Shown: positions 51,122-59,559, counted from the stretch's first letter. The stretch is 64,000 nt of DNA from Alphaproteobacteria bacterium (GCA_016869975.1 VGCZ01000009.1:62001-126000); one strand, 5' to 3'. The notes: generated from the letters alone by a model not told the origin. Made by a program: numbers and translations.

Positions 51122-51885
51122 CGCGTGAGCATCTCCTCCGGCGGCTCGGGCCTCGGATGGAAACGGGTCCGTTTGCGCCACAGCCCGAATGCCTGCCAGT
51201 GTATGCGGAAAATCACGGCCAACGCCACCAGCGGATTGGCCACGTAGCGGCGCAGAACGGCGGCCCGGTCGAGAGTGCGGCGCGGACCGCTCAGCCCGGT
51301 CGCCAACACAAGGCCCTCGGCGTCGCCGTAATGTACCTGAGCGCTGATCGCCCGCTGATCGACGGCGAAGCTGAAGCGATACACGCCCTCGACCGGCAGG
51401 AAGGGCGAGACGTGGAAGACCTTGCGGCCTTCGATCCACTCCTCCGCCGCGATCGGCCGGCCATCGTCGTGGGCGACGAGATAGTTGTGCGTGTCGCCGA
51501 AGGTGTTGGCGACCTCGCACAGCACTGCGCGCAGCCCGCTCTCGCGGTCGAGGCAGAACCAGAAGCTCACCGGGTTGAAGACGTAGCCGAACTGGCGGGG
51601 CAGGGTGAGCAGCAGGATTTCGCCGTCGCACAGTTGGTCCAGCGCGTAGCGCGCCAGGATCGCGCGCATCCAGGGCAGCGGCGGCGAGCCGTCGCGCGCG
51701 CCGTGATCGACGTTCTTGAGGTCGACCAAGCCGCCGCGATCGAACCAGTCCTGGCGCGACAGCGGCACGCAGAAATACGGCACGTCGTAGCGGAACGCAT
51801 GTGCGCGCGGACGCAGGCGCTTGTGGAACACCTTGCCGAGGACGAGGCCGCCCTCGACGGGGCCGCCCTCGATGGGGCGTGTCAC
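51118..51885 (-). CDS. DUF1365 family protein
   Basis: About 255 residues from GTG 51885, overlapping the stop of the FAD protein gene by 4 bases. KVFHKRLRPRAHAFRYDVPY, LLTLPRQFGYVFNPVSFWFC, NTFGDTHNYLVAHDDGR and KVFHVSPFLPVEGVYRFSFA are the conserved blocks of DUF1365. Function is unknown, but the family is almost always encoded between a COG2907 FAD protein and a Cfa-like methyltransferase, as here, and is implicated in furan or cyclopropane fatty acid formation. A membrane or lipid-linked role is inferred from this context. Confidence 0.9.
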   Translation of the reverse strand: MTRPIEGGPVEGGLVLGKVFHKRLRPRAHAFRYDVPYFCVPLSRQDWFDRGGLVDLKNVDHGARDGSPPLPWMRAILARYALDQLCDGEILLLTLPRQFGYVFNPVSFWFCLDRESGLRAVLCEVANTFGDTHNYLVAHDDGRPIAAEEWIEGRKVFHVSPFLPVEGVYRFSFAVDQRAISAQVHYGDAEGLVLATGLSGPRRTLDRAAVLRRYVANPLVALAVIFRIHWQAFGLWRKRTRFHPRPEPPEEMLTR

Positions 51886-53249
51886 GGGCGTGTCGCGCGC
51901 ACCGGCACCGGCGCGGGCGACGGCAGCGGCACGAGATCGCCGAGATCGGGCAGGTGCGGCGTCTCGGGCAGCGGCGGCCGCGCGGTCTGCGGCAGGCGCC
52001 ACGGTCGGTGCGCGCCCAGGCGTTCGGCGACATCGAGGCCGGCGGCGAGCGCATCCTCGTGGAAGCCGTAGCCGGCGTAGCTGCCGCAGAAGAACACGCC
52101 ACCCTCGCCCTGCAGGTCGGGCAGCGCGCGCTGCGCCTCCAGCGCGGTGCGATCGAACAGGGGATGGTCGTAACGCATCTCGGCCAGGGTCAGCTCCTGA
52201 GACGGCGGCCGCGTCGGATTGAGTGACACGAAGATATCTGGGGCCCCGCCGAGGTTCTGCAAGCGGTTCATCCAGTAGGTCAAGCTGGCCGGCGCCTCGA
52301 TCGTGCCATCGTCGGCGACGTAGTTCCAGCTCGACCAGACGCGGCGGCGACGCGGCATCAGGCTCGGATCGCGATGCAGGACTGCGGCGTTGGCGGTGTA
52401 GCGGAAGGCGCTGAGCACCTGGCGCTCGCGCGCCGAGGCGTCGCCCAGCAGCGCCAGCGCCTGATCGCCATGCGTGGCGATGATCACGCGATCGAAACGA
52501 TCCCACTGACCCGCCGTGTCGCGCACGCGCACGCCGGCGGCGCCACGCTCGACGCGCGTCGCGCCGATGCCCGCACGCGCCCGCGCGCGCAGCGGCTCGA
52601 GGAGGCGCGCGACGTAGTTTCGGCTGCCGCCGCTCACCGTGCGCCAGCGCAGATGATCGGCGACGCGCAGCAATCCGTGATTGGCGAAGAAGCGCACGAA
52701 GCTGCGCGCCGGATAGTCCAGCATGTCGCGCATCGAGGTCGACCAGATCGCCGCCGCCATCGGCAGCAGATAGCGATCGGTGAACGGCGCGCCAAAGCCG
52801 CGCTCCTCCAGATAGCCGCCCAGGCTCAGCCCGCCATCCTCGGCGCGCGCCAGCAGCTCGGGCGCCTCGCGGTTGAAGCGCGTAATCTCGCGCAGCAATC
52901 GCCAATGCGCCGGATTGGCGAGGTTGGAACGCTGGCCGAGGAAAGAGAGCCAGCCGCTGCCGTACTCGTAGCGTCCGCCGTCGAGGCTGACGCCGAAGCT
53001 CATGTCGCTCCACTCGGTCGCGACGCCGAGATGGCGCAGCAACGCCGACAGGTTCGGGTAATTGGGTTCGTTGTAGACGATGAAGCCGGTATCGACGGCG
53101 ACCGGACGTCCTTCGACCACTACTTCGCGCGTGTCGCTATGGCCACCGAAACGCCGCTCGCGCTCGTAGAGCACCACCTCGTGCCGATCCGCCAGCGACC
53201 ACGCCGCGCCGAGACCCGCCACACCAGACCCGATCACCGCGATTCTCAC
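51882..53249 (-). CDS. NAD(P)/FAD-dependent amine-oxidase-like protein (COG2907)
   Basis: About 455 residues. RIAVIGSGVAGLGAAWSLAD is the FAD dinucleotide-binding motif, followed by YERERRFGGHSDTREV. VDTGFIVYNEPNYPNLSALL, PMAAAIWSTSMRDMLDYPAR and FCGSYAGYGFHEDALAAGLD are strongly conserved in the predicted NAD/FAD-binding COG2907 group. The start at 53249 has GGAGA six bases upstream; an ATG at 53273 is an alternative. It probably oxidises or desaturates a lipid together with DUF1365 and Cfa. Confidence 0.9.
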   Translation of the reverse strand: MRIAVIGSGVAGLGAAWSLADRHEVVLYERERRFGGHSDTREVVVEGRPVAVDTGFIVYNEPNYPNLSALLRHLGVATEWSDMSFGVSLDGGRYEYGSGWLSFLGQRSNLANPAHWRLLREITRFNREAPELLARAEDGGLSLGGYLEERGFGAPFTDRYLLPMAAAIWSTSMRDMLDYPARSFVRFFANHGLLRVADHLRWRTVSGGSRNYVARLLEPLRARARAGIGATRVERGAAGVRVRDTAGQWDRFDRVIIATHGDQALALLGDASARERQVLSAFRYTANAAVLHRDPSLMPRRRRVWSSWNYVADDGTIEAPASLTYWMNRLQNLGGAPDIFVSLNPTRPPSQELTLAEMRYDHPLFDRTALEAQRALPDLQGEGGVFFCGSYAGYGFHEDALAAGLDVAERLGAHRPWRLPQTARPPLPETPHLPDLGDLVPLPSPAPVPVRATRP

Positions 53250-53342
53250 GCGCACTCTCCGCCCACACTCCACCCGGATGGGCGGTCTTGCACTGTACGT
53301 TGGGGATGGCGCGCTGGATGACCACGCCCCGTGCCCCCGAAA

Positions 53343-54794
53343 CTACGCCCCGACCAGTCTTTTGTCGTCGTCGCCGCGCATCGCCTGGAAAGCCGCGAGC
53401 GCGCGCTGTCGGGCGCCGTCGTGCTCGACGATCGGCCGTGGATAGGTGTGGCCCAGCGTGACGCCCGCGGCCAAGAGCGCGGAGGCCGGTGCGAGCCATG
53501 GCTTGTGGATGAAAGCGGCGGGCATCCGTGCGAGCTCGGGCACGAAGCGGCGCACGTAGTCGCCGGCGGGATCGAAGCGCTCGCCCTGCAGAACGGGATT
53601 GAAGATGCGGAAATAGGGCGCGGCGTCCGCGCCGCTGCCGGCGACCCACTGCCAGCTCGCCGCGTTGTTGGCGAGGTCGGCGTCGACCAGCGTGTCCCAG
53701 AACCATTCCTCGCCGGCGCGCCAGTGCACTAGCAGGTGCTTCACCAGGAAGCTCGCCACCACCATGCGCACGCGATTGTGCATCCAGCCGGTGCGCCAGA
53801 GCTGACGCATGCCGGCATCCACGATGGGATAGCCGGTGCGGCCCGCCTGCCAGGCGGCCAGCGCGTCCTCGTCGTCCGCCCATGGGAAGCGATCGAACGC
53901 CGGCCGGAAATTCTCCTCCGGCAGCGAGCCATGGTGGTAGAGCAGATGCCAGGAGAATTCGCGCCACCCCAGCTCCGACAGGAACTTGCCGGTGTCGCGT
54001 CCGCCGGCGCTGGCGTGGTGCGCCGCGTGCCAGATCTGCCGTGGACTGATCTCACCCCAGGCCAGATAGGGCGACAGGCGCGAGGTCGAGTCGAGATCGG
54101 GCCGGTCGCGCTCCTCGCGATAGGTCGCCAGCTTCTCGTCGAGGAAATCGGCGAGACGGCGCCGCGCCGCCTCTTCGCCCACGTCCCACGTCTCGCGCAG
54201 TCCGCCAGACCAATCGGGCGCGACCGGCAGAAGACGCCACGACTCGAGCCTGTCGGAGGCGACGGCGTCGTTCGCGGCCGCCATGCGCGCAGGCGCGGTG
54301 AGCGGCGGTGCGGGCGGCTCGGCGCCAAGGCAGGCGCGCCAGAAGGGCGTGAAGACCTGGAAAGGGCCGCCGCCACCCGTCTTGATCGCCCAAGGCTCGA
54401 ACAGCAGGCTGCCGTTGAAGCTCTCCACCGTCAGACCGCGCTCGCGCAGCCGGGCCTTGATCGAGGCATCCAGTTCGCGCCCGCGCGCATCGTACCGCCG
54501 GTTCCAATAGACGGCGTCGGCGCCGCTTTCGGCGATGACCGCGGCGAGCGCGGCGGCGCAATCGCCGCGGCGCAAGATCAGCCGGCCGCCGCGCTGGCGC
54601 AGCGCTTCGTCGAGCTTGGTGAGACTGTGGTGCAGCCACCAGCGCGAAGCGCCGCCCGGACGCCAGCGATCGCCTTCATCGTCGAGAATGAAAAGCGCCA
54701 GCACGGGACCGCCGCGCGCTACGGCGGCGCTCAGCGCCGGATTGTCGTGCAGCCGCAAGTCGCGGCGCAGCCACACGATCGACGTCTGGTTCAT
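53343..54794 (-). CDS. phrB: Deoxyribodipyrimidine photolyase (FAD/cryptochrome superfamily)
   Basis: About 483 residues from ATG 54794. MNQTSIVWLRRDLRLHDNPA is the start of the antenna domain. The catalytic FAD-binding half has GWREFSWHLLYHHGSLPEEN, NRVRMVVASFLVKHLLVHWR and DADLANNAASWQWVAGSGAD then AAPYFRIFNPVLQGERFDP, all hallmarks of class I CPD photolyases. It repairs UV-induced pyrimidine dimers using blue light. First gene of the minus-strand cluster with the COG2907, DUF1365 and cfa genes; light-dependent repair with membrane-lipid modification is a known photo-oxidative stress grouping. Confidence 0.95.
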   Translation of the reverse strand: MNQTSIVWLRRDLRLHDNPALSAAVARGGPVLALFILDDEGDRWRPGGASRWWLHHSLTKLDEALRQRGGRLILRRGDCAAALAAVIAESGADAVYWNRRYDARGRELDASIKARLRERGLTVESFNGSLLFEPWAIKTGGGGPFQVFTPFWRACLGAEPPAPPLTAPARMAAANDAVASDRLESWRLLPVAPDWSGGLRETWDVGEEAARRRLADFLDEKLATYREERDRPDLDSTSRLSPYLAWGEISPRQIWHAAHHASAGGRDTGKFLSELGWREFSWHLLYHHGSLPEENFRPAFDRFPWADDEDALAAWQAGRTGYPIVDAGMRQLWRTGWMHNRVRMVVASFLVKHLLVHWRAGEEWFWDTLVDADLANNAASWQWVAGSGADAAPYFRIFNPVLQGERFDPAGDYVRRFVPELARMPAAFIHKPWLAPASALLAAGVTLGHTYPRPIVEHDGARQRALAAFQAMRGDDDKRLVGA

Positions 54795-54863
54795 GTTGAT
54801 TGACCGGGCCCTGGGCATGACGGCTGAGTCGGTTTTACGGCGTCGGCGCGGGGTTGGATGACC

Positions 54864-55658
54864 TCAGGACAGCGGACAATCCGGGCGCGGTTCCATGACC
54901 AGGGTGGTGAGATCGGCACCGGCGGTGACTAGCCCGGCGCTGACGCTGATGCGGTCCATCACGCCGGTGTCGTAGAGCAGCGTCGACAAGGTGAACAGCG
55001 GCCGCCCGCCGAAGCGGGTGCGCGAGAAGGCGACGGTGATCGGCCACGCCTGCGTGTTGAGCGCGGCGGCCGGCGAATCGGCGCGCGGCGGGCGCAGCAG
55101 TTCCGGCGTGGCGATGCCGCCATCGACGGTCATGACGTCGCTGGTCACCTCGGGATCGAAGATGGGGAAGGAAAACGCGGTCTGGCCCGCCTTCAGCCGG
55201 TCGATCGCGCCGGCGATCGCCGCCACCGGCAGCGCCGTGCCGCCGGGCATGGCGAAGTCGATGGTACGCGCCGGCAGGCGGATCTCGGCGGTGCCGCCGA
55301 CCTTGCTGGAGGTCGCCTTGCCGGAGATGCGCTCGGGATGATCGTTGACGCGTCGCTCCAGCTCGTAGGCGAAGGCTGTGCCGCCCACCGTCTCCTCGCC
55401 GCGCAGCCGCGACTGCGTCGAGTAGCGCAGCATCGCGGTCAGAGTGAAGGCGAAGCCGACATCGCGCTCGATGCGCCAATGGCGACAGTCGAAAGTCAGG
55501 CGCTGGCGCGCCGTGCCGATCTGCGCACCGTTCACCGCCGTGCCGAGCCGGACCACGTACTCGGCGCGGTGCGGGACGAGATCGGCGGCCAGCGCCGGCG
55601 TGCCCAGCGTCAGCGACAGTGAGATGAGGCAAGCCGCGAGGCATCGGAGTGAGCGCAT
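54864..55658 (-). CDS. EipB-like (DUF1849) periplasmic envelope-integrity protein
   Basis: About 264 residues from ATG 55658. A signal peptide (LRCLAACLISLSLTLGTPAL then AAD) is followed by LVPHRAEYVVRLGTAVNGAQ, which matches the EipB opening. RLTFDCRHWRIERDVGF carries one of two lone mature-domain cysteines and the other is in RPDCPLS at the very end, matching the long-range disulfide of Brucella EipB. TAFSFPIFDPEVTSDVMTVD is also family-like. EipB is a beta-spiral periplasmic protein needed for envelope integrity in alphaproteobacteria. It is divergent from pdeM. Confidence 0.78.
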   Translation of the reverse strand: MRSLRCLAACLISLSLTLGTPALAADLVPHRAEYVVRLGTAVNGAQIGTARQRLTFDCRHWRIERDVGFAFTLTAMLRYSTQSRLRGEETVGGTAFAYELERRVNDHPERISGKATSSKVGGTAEIRLPARTIDFAMPGGTALPVAAIAGAIDRLKAGQTAFSFPIFDPEVTSDVMTVDGGIATPELLRPPRADSPAAALNTQAWPITVAFSRTRFGGRPLFTLSTLLYDTGVMDRISVSAGLVTAGADLTTLVMEPRPDCPLS

Positions 55659-55786
55659 CGCGCGACCATGGCGGCGGATCGCCTGATGGTCAACGCGACA
55701 CGCCGTCGGCGTTTCCGCGCTCGCGCGCCCGGGTGTATGCTCCGCGTCCCCGTCTCGCGCGCCAAACCAAGAACGCCGCATTCGTC

Positions 55787-56566
55787 ATGGACCCCGCCGA
55801 CCATCTCGTGCCGCCTGGTCGCCAACCCGCGACGCCGGTGGCGCGTGCCGCGGGCGGGCTCGCCTTCACCTGCAATGGCGTCGACCTGGTGGCGCGACCC
55901 GACGGTTCGCTGTGGTGGCCGCGGGAGCGGCTGCTGGCGGTGGCGGATCTGCATCTCGAAAAGGGCAGCTGGTATGGCATGCGCACCGGCCAGCTGCTGC
56001 CGCCCTACGATACGCGCGCCACGCTTTCGCGGCTGGCGCAGGCCATCGAGCAAACGCAGCCAAGCATCGTGCTGTGCGTCGGTGACAGCTTCCACGACGG
56101 CGAGGCCGCCTCGCGCGTCGACGCCGCCGACGCAGGGGAGATCAAACGCCTGATCGGCGCGGCTCGGGACTGGATCTGGATCACCGGCAATCATGACCCG
56201 GCGCCGCCGCGCCAATGGGGCGGGCAGGCCAGCGTGGAGCTCGCCCTGGGATCGCTGGTGTTCCGACACCAGGCCCTGTCCCTGCCGCTCACGGACACTG
56301 CCGGCGAGGTCTCCGGCCACTATCATCCCGTGGCGTCTTTGGTGGTGCGCGGCCGCGGTCTGCGTCGGCGCTGCTTCCTCACCGACGGCACGCGACTGAT
56401 CCTGCCGTCCTATGGCGCCTACACCGGCGGGCTCAACGCCCGCGACGACGCGGTGGCGAGGATCTTCGATGGCCCTTACGACGCGCTGGCGATCGGCACC
56501 GCCAGCGTGCACCGCCTGCCGGTCGAAGCGCTACGCCGCGACGCCGAGCTGATGGCGGCGAAGTAG
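55787..56566 (+). CDS. pdeM: Ligase-associated DNA damage response endonuclease PdeM-like metallophosphoesterase
   Basis: About 259 residues from ATG 55787. Calcineurin-like motifs: LLAVADLHLEKGSWYG (the D-x-H), VLCVGDSFHDGE (GD), WIWITGNHDPAPP (GNHD) and EVSGHYHPVASLV (GHxH). These match the PdeM group of small bacterial metallophosphoesterases with DNA-repair context (often with lhr-C helicase and ligase genes). Those partners are not in this window. The start at 55649 overlaps the divergent EipB-like gene and is not used. It ends with LPVEALRRDAELMAAK. Confidence 0.87.
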   Translation: MDPADHLVPPGRQPATPVARAAGGLAFTCNGVDLVARPDGSLWWPRERLLAVADLHLEKGSWYGMRTGQLLPPYDTRATLSRLAQAIEQTQPSIVLCVGDSFHDGEAASRVDAADAGEIKRLIGAARDWIWITGNHDPAPPRQWGGQASVELALGSLVFRHQALSLPLTDTAGEVSGHYHPVASLVVRGRGLRRRCFLTDGTRLILPSYGAYTGGLNARDDAVARIFDGPYDALAIGTASVHRLPVEALRRDAELMAAK

Positions 56567-56605
56567 GATCCGACATCTTCGGGCCGCGCCGGTCTAGCGG
56601 CGCTT

Positions 56606-56674
56606 CTGTCATTCCGAGCGGAGCGAGGAATCCAGGCGGCCACCCTGGATTCCTCGCTCCGCTCGGAATGACAG
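56606..56674. repeat. Complete palindromic repeat, GAGCGGAGCGAGG family
   Basis: CTGTCATTCCGAGCGGAGCG and its inverted partner CGCTCCGCTCGGAATGACAG form perfect arms of about 31 bases around a short spacer (CGGCCA-like). It lies between pdeM and the convergent hydratase gene and could act as a bidirectional transcript-end structure. Confidence 0.85.
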
Positions 56675-56695
56675 AGTGGTACGGCCCGGGCGGCA

Positions 56696-57493
56696 TCAGA
56701 ACTCGTAGCGTACGGTGACCTCGCCCAGCCCCTCGATGCGGCCGACCGCTGTCGTGCCGACAGGGATGAACTGGCAGGCGACCATCGAGCCGGTCGAGAC
56801 GATCATGCCCTTCTTCAGGGTCTTGCCGTGATCGGCCAGCCGGTTGGCGACCCAGGCCAGCGAGTTCACGCAATGACCCAGCACGTCGCCGGAATTGCCC
56901 GACGCGACTTCTTCGCCGTCGAACGACACCGTGCCTTTCAGATTACCGATGTCGAGCTTGCGCCAGTCCGGATTGACCGGCGCCAGCAGCGAGCCCCAGT
57001 TCCAGCCGACATCGATGATCAGCGCCATCGCCGAGAGCCTGGAGTAGTCCGAGCCGCGATCCTCGATCAGCTCGAAGCCGGCGCGCGCCGACTCGATGTA
57101 GGGCGTGATGGTCTCCTTGGTGTAGAGCTTGCCGGCCTGCGGCGGCGGCACGTTGGCGTTCACCGTGAGGATGATCTCCAGCTCGAGGCCCAGGCGCACG
57201 TGGTTGGACGCCTTGAGCGTCACCTCGCGCTCGAAGACGCGCGACTTACGGATCGCGCCATAGGCGGGGTTCTTTAGCCCGGTCTGTTTGAGGATCGCCG
57301 GCGAGGTGAGCCCGATCTTGTAGCCCACGACCGCGCCATCCTCGAGGATCACGCGCTTCAGAAGCGCGTCCTGTGCGGCGTAGGCGGCGTCCTCGCTGGC
57401 CGGCGTCAGCGCCTTGGGCCACCAGCCGACGGTCGCGCGCGTGCGGCGCAGGTTCATCACGTAGTCGGCGATCTGCTCGGACGTCGCGGCCAT
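56696..57493 (-). CDS. 2-keto-4-pentenoate hydratase-like protein (MhpD/FAH superfamily), second copy
   Basis: About 265 residues from ATG 57493. VVGYKIGLTSPAILKQTGLK, HVRLGLELEIILTVNANVPP, YIESARAGFELIEDRGSDYS and GNSGDVLGHCVNSLAWVANR are the metal-binding and pocket motifs of this superfamily. It is close to MhpD/HpaH-type hydratases. It differs considerably from the copy at 11518-12312, so the two are not recent duplicates. No ring-cleavage gene adjoins it, so the substrate is uncertain. Divergent from mobA. Confidence 0.88.
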   Translation of the reverse strand: MAATSEQIADYVMNLRRTRATVGWWPKALTPASEDAAYAAQDALLKRVILEDGAVVGYKIGLTSPAILKQTGLKNPAYGAIRKSRVFEREVTLKASNHVRLGLELEIILTVNANVPPPQAGKLYTKETITPYIESARAGFELIEDRGSDYSRLSAMALIIDVGWNWGSLLAPVNPDWRKLDIGNLKGTVSFDGEEVASGNSGDVLGHCVNSLAWVANRLADHGKTLKKGMIVSTGSMVACQFIPVGTTAVGRIEGLGEVTVRYEF

Positions 57494-57535
57494 GGTCGTT
57501 TCCTCTCGATGCTTAGGTATGACTATAGTCCAGCC

Positions 57536-58243
57536 ATGCCGCGCATCCATCCCGCTATCGCTCGACCGGTTCGCGTCGGCGGCCTGATCGGCGCCGTGCT
57601 GGTGGGCGGCGAGGGCCGCCGCATGGGCGCTGGCCTGCCCAAGCCGCTGCGTCCGCTGGCCGGACGGCCGATGCTGGCGCATGTCATCGACCGCGTGCGG
57701 CCCCAGGTCATGGACCTGGTGCTGAGCGCGCATGACGAGGCCGGCCCGTGGCGCGGCTTCGACGCGCCCGTGGTGCTCGACTCCCTGCCGCGCGATCCCG
57801 AGGGCAGGCGCCCAGGACCGCTGGCCGGGGTGCTGGCGGCGCTGGAGTGGATGCACCGCCACCGTCCCGCCGCGTCGTGGCTGCTGACCGTGCCGTCCGA
57901 CGTGCCGTTGCTGCCGGCCGATCTCACGGTCTATCTCGCCGGCCATATGCATGTGCCGGAGGCTGACGTGCTGGCGGTGCGCTATCGCGGCCGCACGCAT
58001 CACGCCATCGCCATCTGGCGCGTCGAGCTGCTCGATGCGCTGCGCCGTGCGGTCACGGAGGAGGGTGTGCGCTCGATCGAGGCCTTCGCGCGCCGCCACG
58101 ACTTCGCGACGCTGGACTGGCCGCGCCGCGCGACCGATCCCTTTCTCAACGTCAACACGCCCGCCGACCTCGCGCGCGCCGAGGCGATGTTAAGTCATTC
58201 TCCCTCTCCCCGTTTACGAGGAGAGGGTTGGGGTGAGGGGTAG
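57536..58243 (+). CDS. mobA: Molybdenum cofactor guanylyltransferase (MobA-like nucleotidyltransferase)
   Basis: About 235 residues from ATG 57536. IGAVLVGGEGRRMGAGLPKP is the nucleotide-binding loop with the conserved GG..RRMG. VPSDVPLLPADLTVYLAGHM is the metal-binding block, and FLNVNTPADLARAEAML the family end. It attaches GMP to molybdopterin to form Mo-bis-MGD for DMSO-reductase-family enzymes such as formate dehydrogenases. The final 16 residues (SHSPSPRLRGEGWGEG) are encoded by a palindromic repeat, so the natural stop was lost and the protein runs into the repeat. Confidence 0.88.
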   Translation: MPRIHPAIARPVRVGGLIGAVLVGGEGRRMGAGLPKPLRPLAGRPMLAHVIDRVRPQVMDLVLSAHDEAGPWRGFDAPVVLDSLPRDPEGRRPGPLAGVLAALEWMHRHRPAASWLLTVPSDVPLLPADLTVYLAGHMHVPEADVLAVRYRGRTHHAIAIWRVELLDALRRAVTEEGVRSIEAFARRHDFATLDWPRRATDPFLNVNTPADLARAEAMLSHSPSPRLRGEGWGEG

Positions 58244-58327
58244 CTCCAGGTTGGGCAGGGCGGTGGTGCGCCACTCGCCGCAGCCCCCCACCTCTCCCTC
58301 TCCCCGTAAACGGGGAGAGGGAGAGGT
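58199..58327. repeat. Long palindromic repeat overlapping the 3' end of mobA
   Basis: TCTCCCTCTCCCCGTTTACG at the left end and CGTAAACGGGGAGAGGGAGA at the right end are inverted copies; the inner parts GGGGTGAGGGG and CCCCCCACCTCT also pair approximately. The mobA stop (58241-58243) lies inside it. Confidence 0.8.
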
Positions 58328-58445
58328 GAAAGCTATTGTCGCCATAGCCGGCGGTGACGTGCGCCTCACGGAAATTTCAGGCACCTTGATTCGAGCGCGG
58401 GCGGCTTCGTCGCTAGGCTCCGCCCGTCCAATCAGGAGGGTTTCC

Positions 58446-58700
58446 ATGAAGACGTCGCATCTGCTCATCGCTTCCGCCGTTGCCGCCGCCATCGGCCTGC
58501 CGGGCACCGTGCTGGCGCAGGCCAAGGCCGAGACCGAGAAGTGCTACGGCATCGTCAAGGCCGGGCAGAACGACTGCCAGACCGCGACCTCGTCGTGCTC
58601 GGGTACCTCGAAGAGGGACTCGCAGAAGGACGCCTGGATCTCGGTCCCGAAGGGCACCTGCGCCAAGATCGTCGGCGCCTCGCTGACCGCGCCGAAGTAG
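58446..58700 (+). CDS. bufA1: BufA1-type bufferin precursor (DUF2282), copper-binding RiPP
   Basis: 84 residues. A signal peptide (MKTSHLLIASAVAAAIGLPG then TVLAQA) leads to a short mature peptide with four cysteines: Cys33, Cys44, Cys51 and Cys72 (KCYGIVKAGQNDC, SSCS, GTCAKI). This is the DUF2282/BufA1 pattern. In characterised bufferins a BufB/BufC enzyme complex modifies the cysteines and the exported peptide binds copper. GGAGGGTTTCC precedes the ATG. It begins the buf operon and is followed after 7 bases by bufB. Confidence 0.9.
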   Translation: MKTSHLLIASAVAAAIGLPGTVLAQAKAETEKCYGIVKAGQNDCQTATSSCSGTSKRDSQKDAWISVPKGTCAKIVGASLTAPK

Positions 58701-58707
58701 TCCCGTC

Positions 58708-59559
58708 ATGGCCAATGGCGCGCAGCCGCCGCTGCCAACAGGCATCGGCCTGCGCGCGCGCCACCTCGAGGAGCTGCCCGCGCGCAAGCCGGCGGTCGGC
58801 TTCCTTGAGATTCACGCCGAGAACTATCTCGGCGGCGGTCCGGCGTTGCGGCGCGTCGAGCGCCTGCGCGCCGACTATCGATTCAGCGTGCACGCGGTCG
58901 GCCTGTCCTTGGGCAGCGCCGAGGGTCTTGACACGGCGCATCTCGCGCGCGTCAAGGCGCTGGTCGACCGTCTGCAGCCCGACCTGGTCTCCGACCATCT
59001 GTCGTGGAGCGTGACCGGCGGCGCCTATCTCAACGACCTGCTGCCGCTGCCCTACACCGAGGAATCGCTCGATGTGGTCCGCCGCAACGTCGAGCGGCTG
59101 CAGGAAAGCCTGGGTCGCCGCGTGCTGGTCGAGAACCCGTCGTCCTATCTGCGCTTCACGCATTCGACCATCGGCGAGGCGGAGTTCCTCGCCGCTCTGG
59201 TCGCGCGCACCGGCTGCGGCCTGCTGTGCGACGTCAACAACATCCACGTCACCTGCTCGAACATGCGGCTCGACCCGCAGGCCTATCTTGCAGCGCTGCC
59301 GGCGGCGGCGATCGGCGAGTTCCACCTCGCCGGTCACGCGGTCAACGACTCCGATGGCGAGACCATCCTGATCGACGACCACGGCTCGCGCGTCGCCGAG
59401 CCGGTCTGGACGCTGATGCGCGCGGCGCTAGACCATATCGGCGACCGGCCGACCCTGATCGAGTGGGACACCGACGTTCCCGAACTCGATGTCCTGCTCG
59501 ACGAGGCGGCACGCGCCGATCGCGAGCGGGGTACGTTGCGCATGGGCGTGGCGGCATGA
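58708..59559 (+). CDS. bufB: BufB, DUF692 family multinuclear iron oxidase (MNIO)
   Basis: 283 residues. PTGIGLRARHLEELPARKPA and FLEIHAENYLGGGPALRRVE open a TIM barrel with metal-binding positions (His/Glu). VSDHLSWSVTGGAYLNDLLP, VLVENPSSYLRFTHS and CGLLCDVNNIHVTC followed by GEFHLAGHAVNDSD and IEWDTDVPELDVLL supply the rest of the iron ligands. MNIO enzymes modify cysteines of peptide precursors, here predicted to be BufA1. It overlaps the next gene by 4 bases. Confidence 0.93.
   Translation: MANGAQPPLPTGIGLRARHLEELPARKPAVGFLEIHAENYLGGGPALRRVERLRADYRFSVHAVGLSLGSAEGLDTAHLARVKALVDRLQPDLVSDHLSWSVTGGAYLNDLLPLPYTEESLDVVRRNVERLQESLGRRVLVENPSSYLRFTHSTIGEAEFLAALVARTGCGLLCDVNNIHVTCSNMRLDPQAYLAALPAAAIGEFHLAGHAVNDSDGETILIDDHGSRVAEPVWTLMRAALDHIGDRPTLIEWDTDVPELDVLLDEAARADRERGTLRMGVAA

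Noticed and set aside
56696-57493. Recent duplication of the MhpD-like hydratase at 11518-12312
   Set aside because: The two proteins share motifs but differ widely in sequence, unlike the hydrolase tandem pair.
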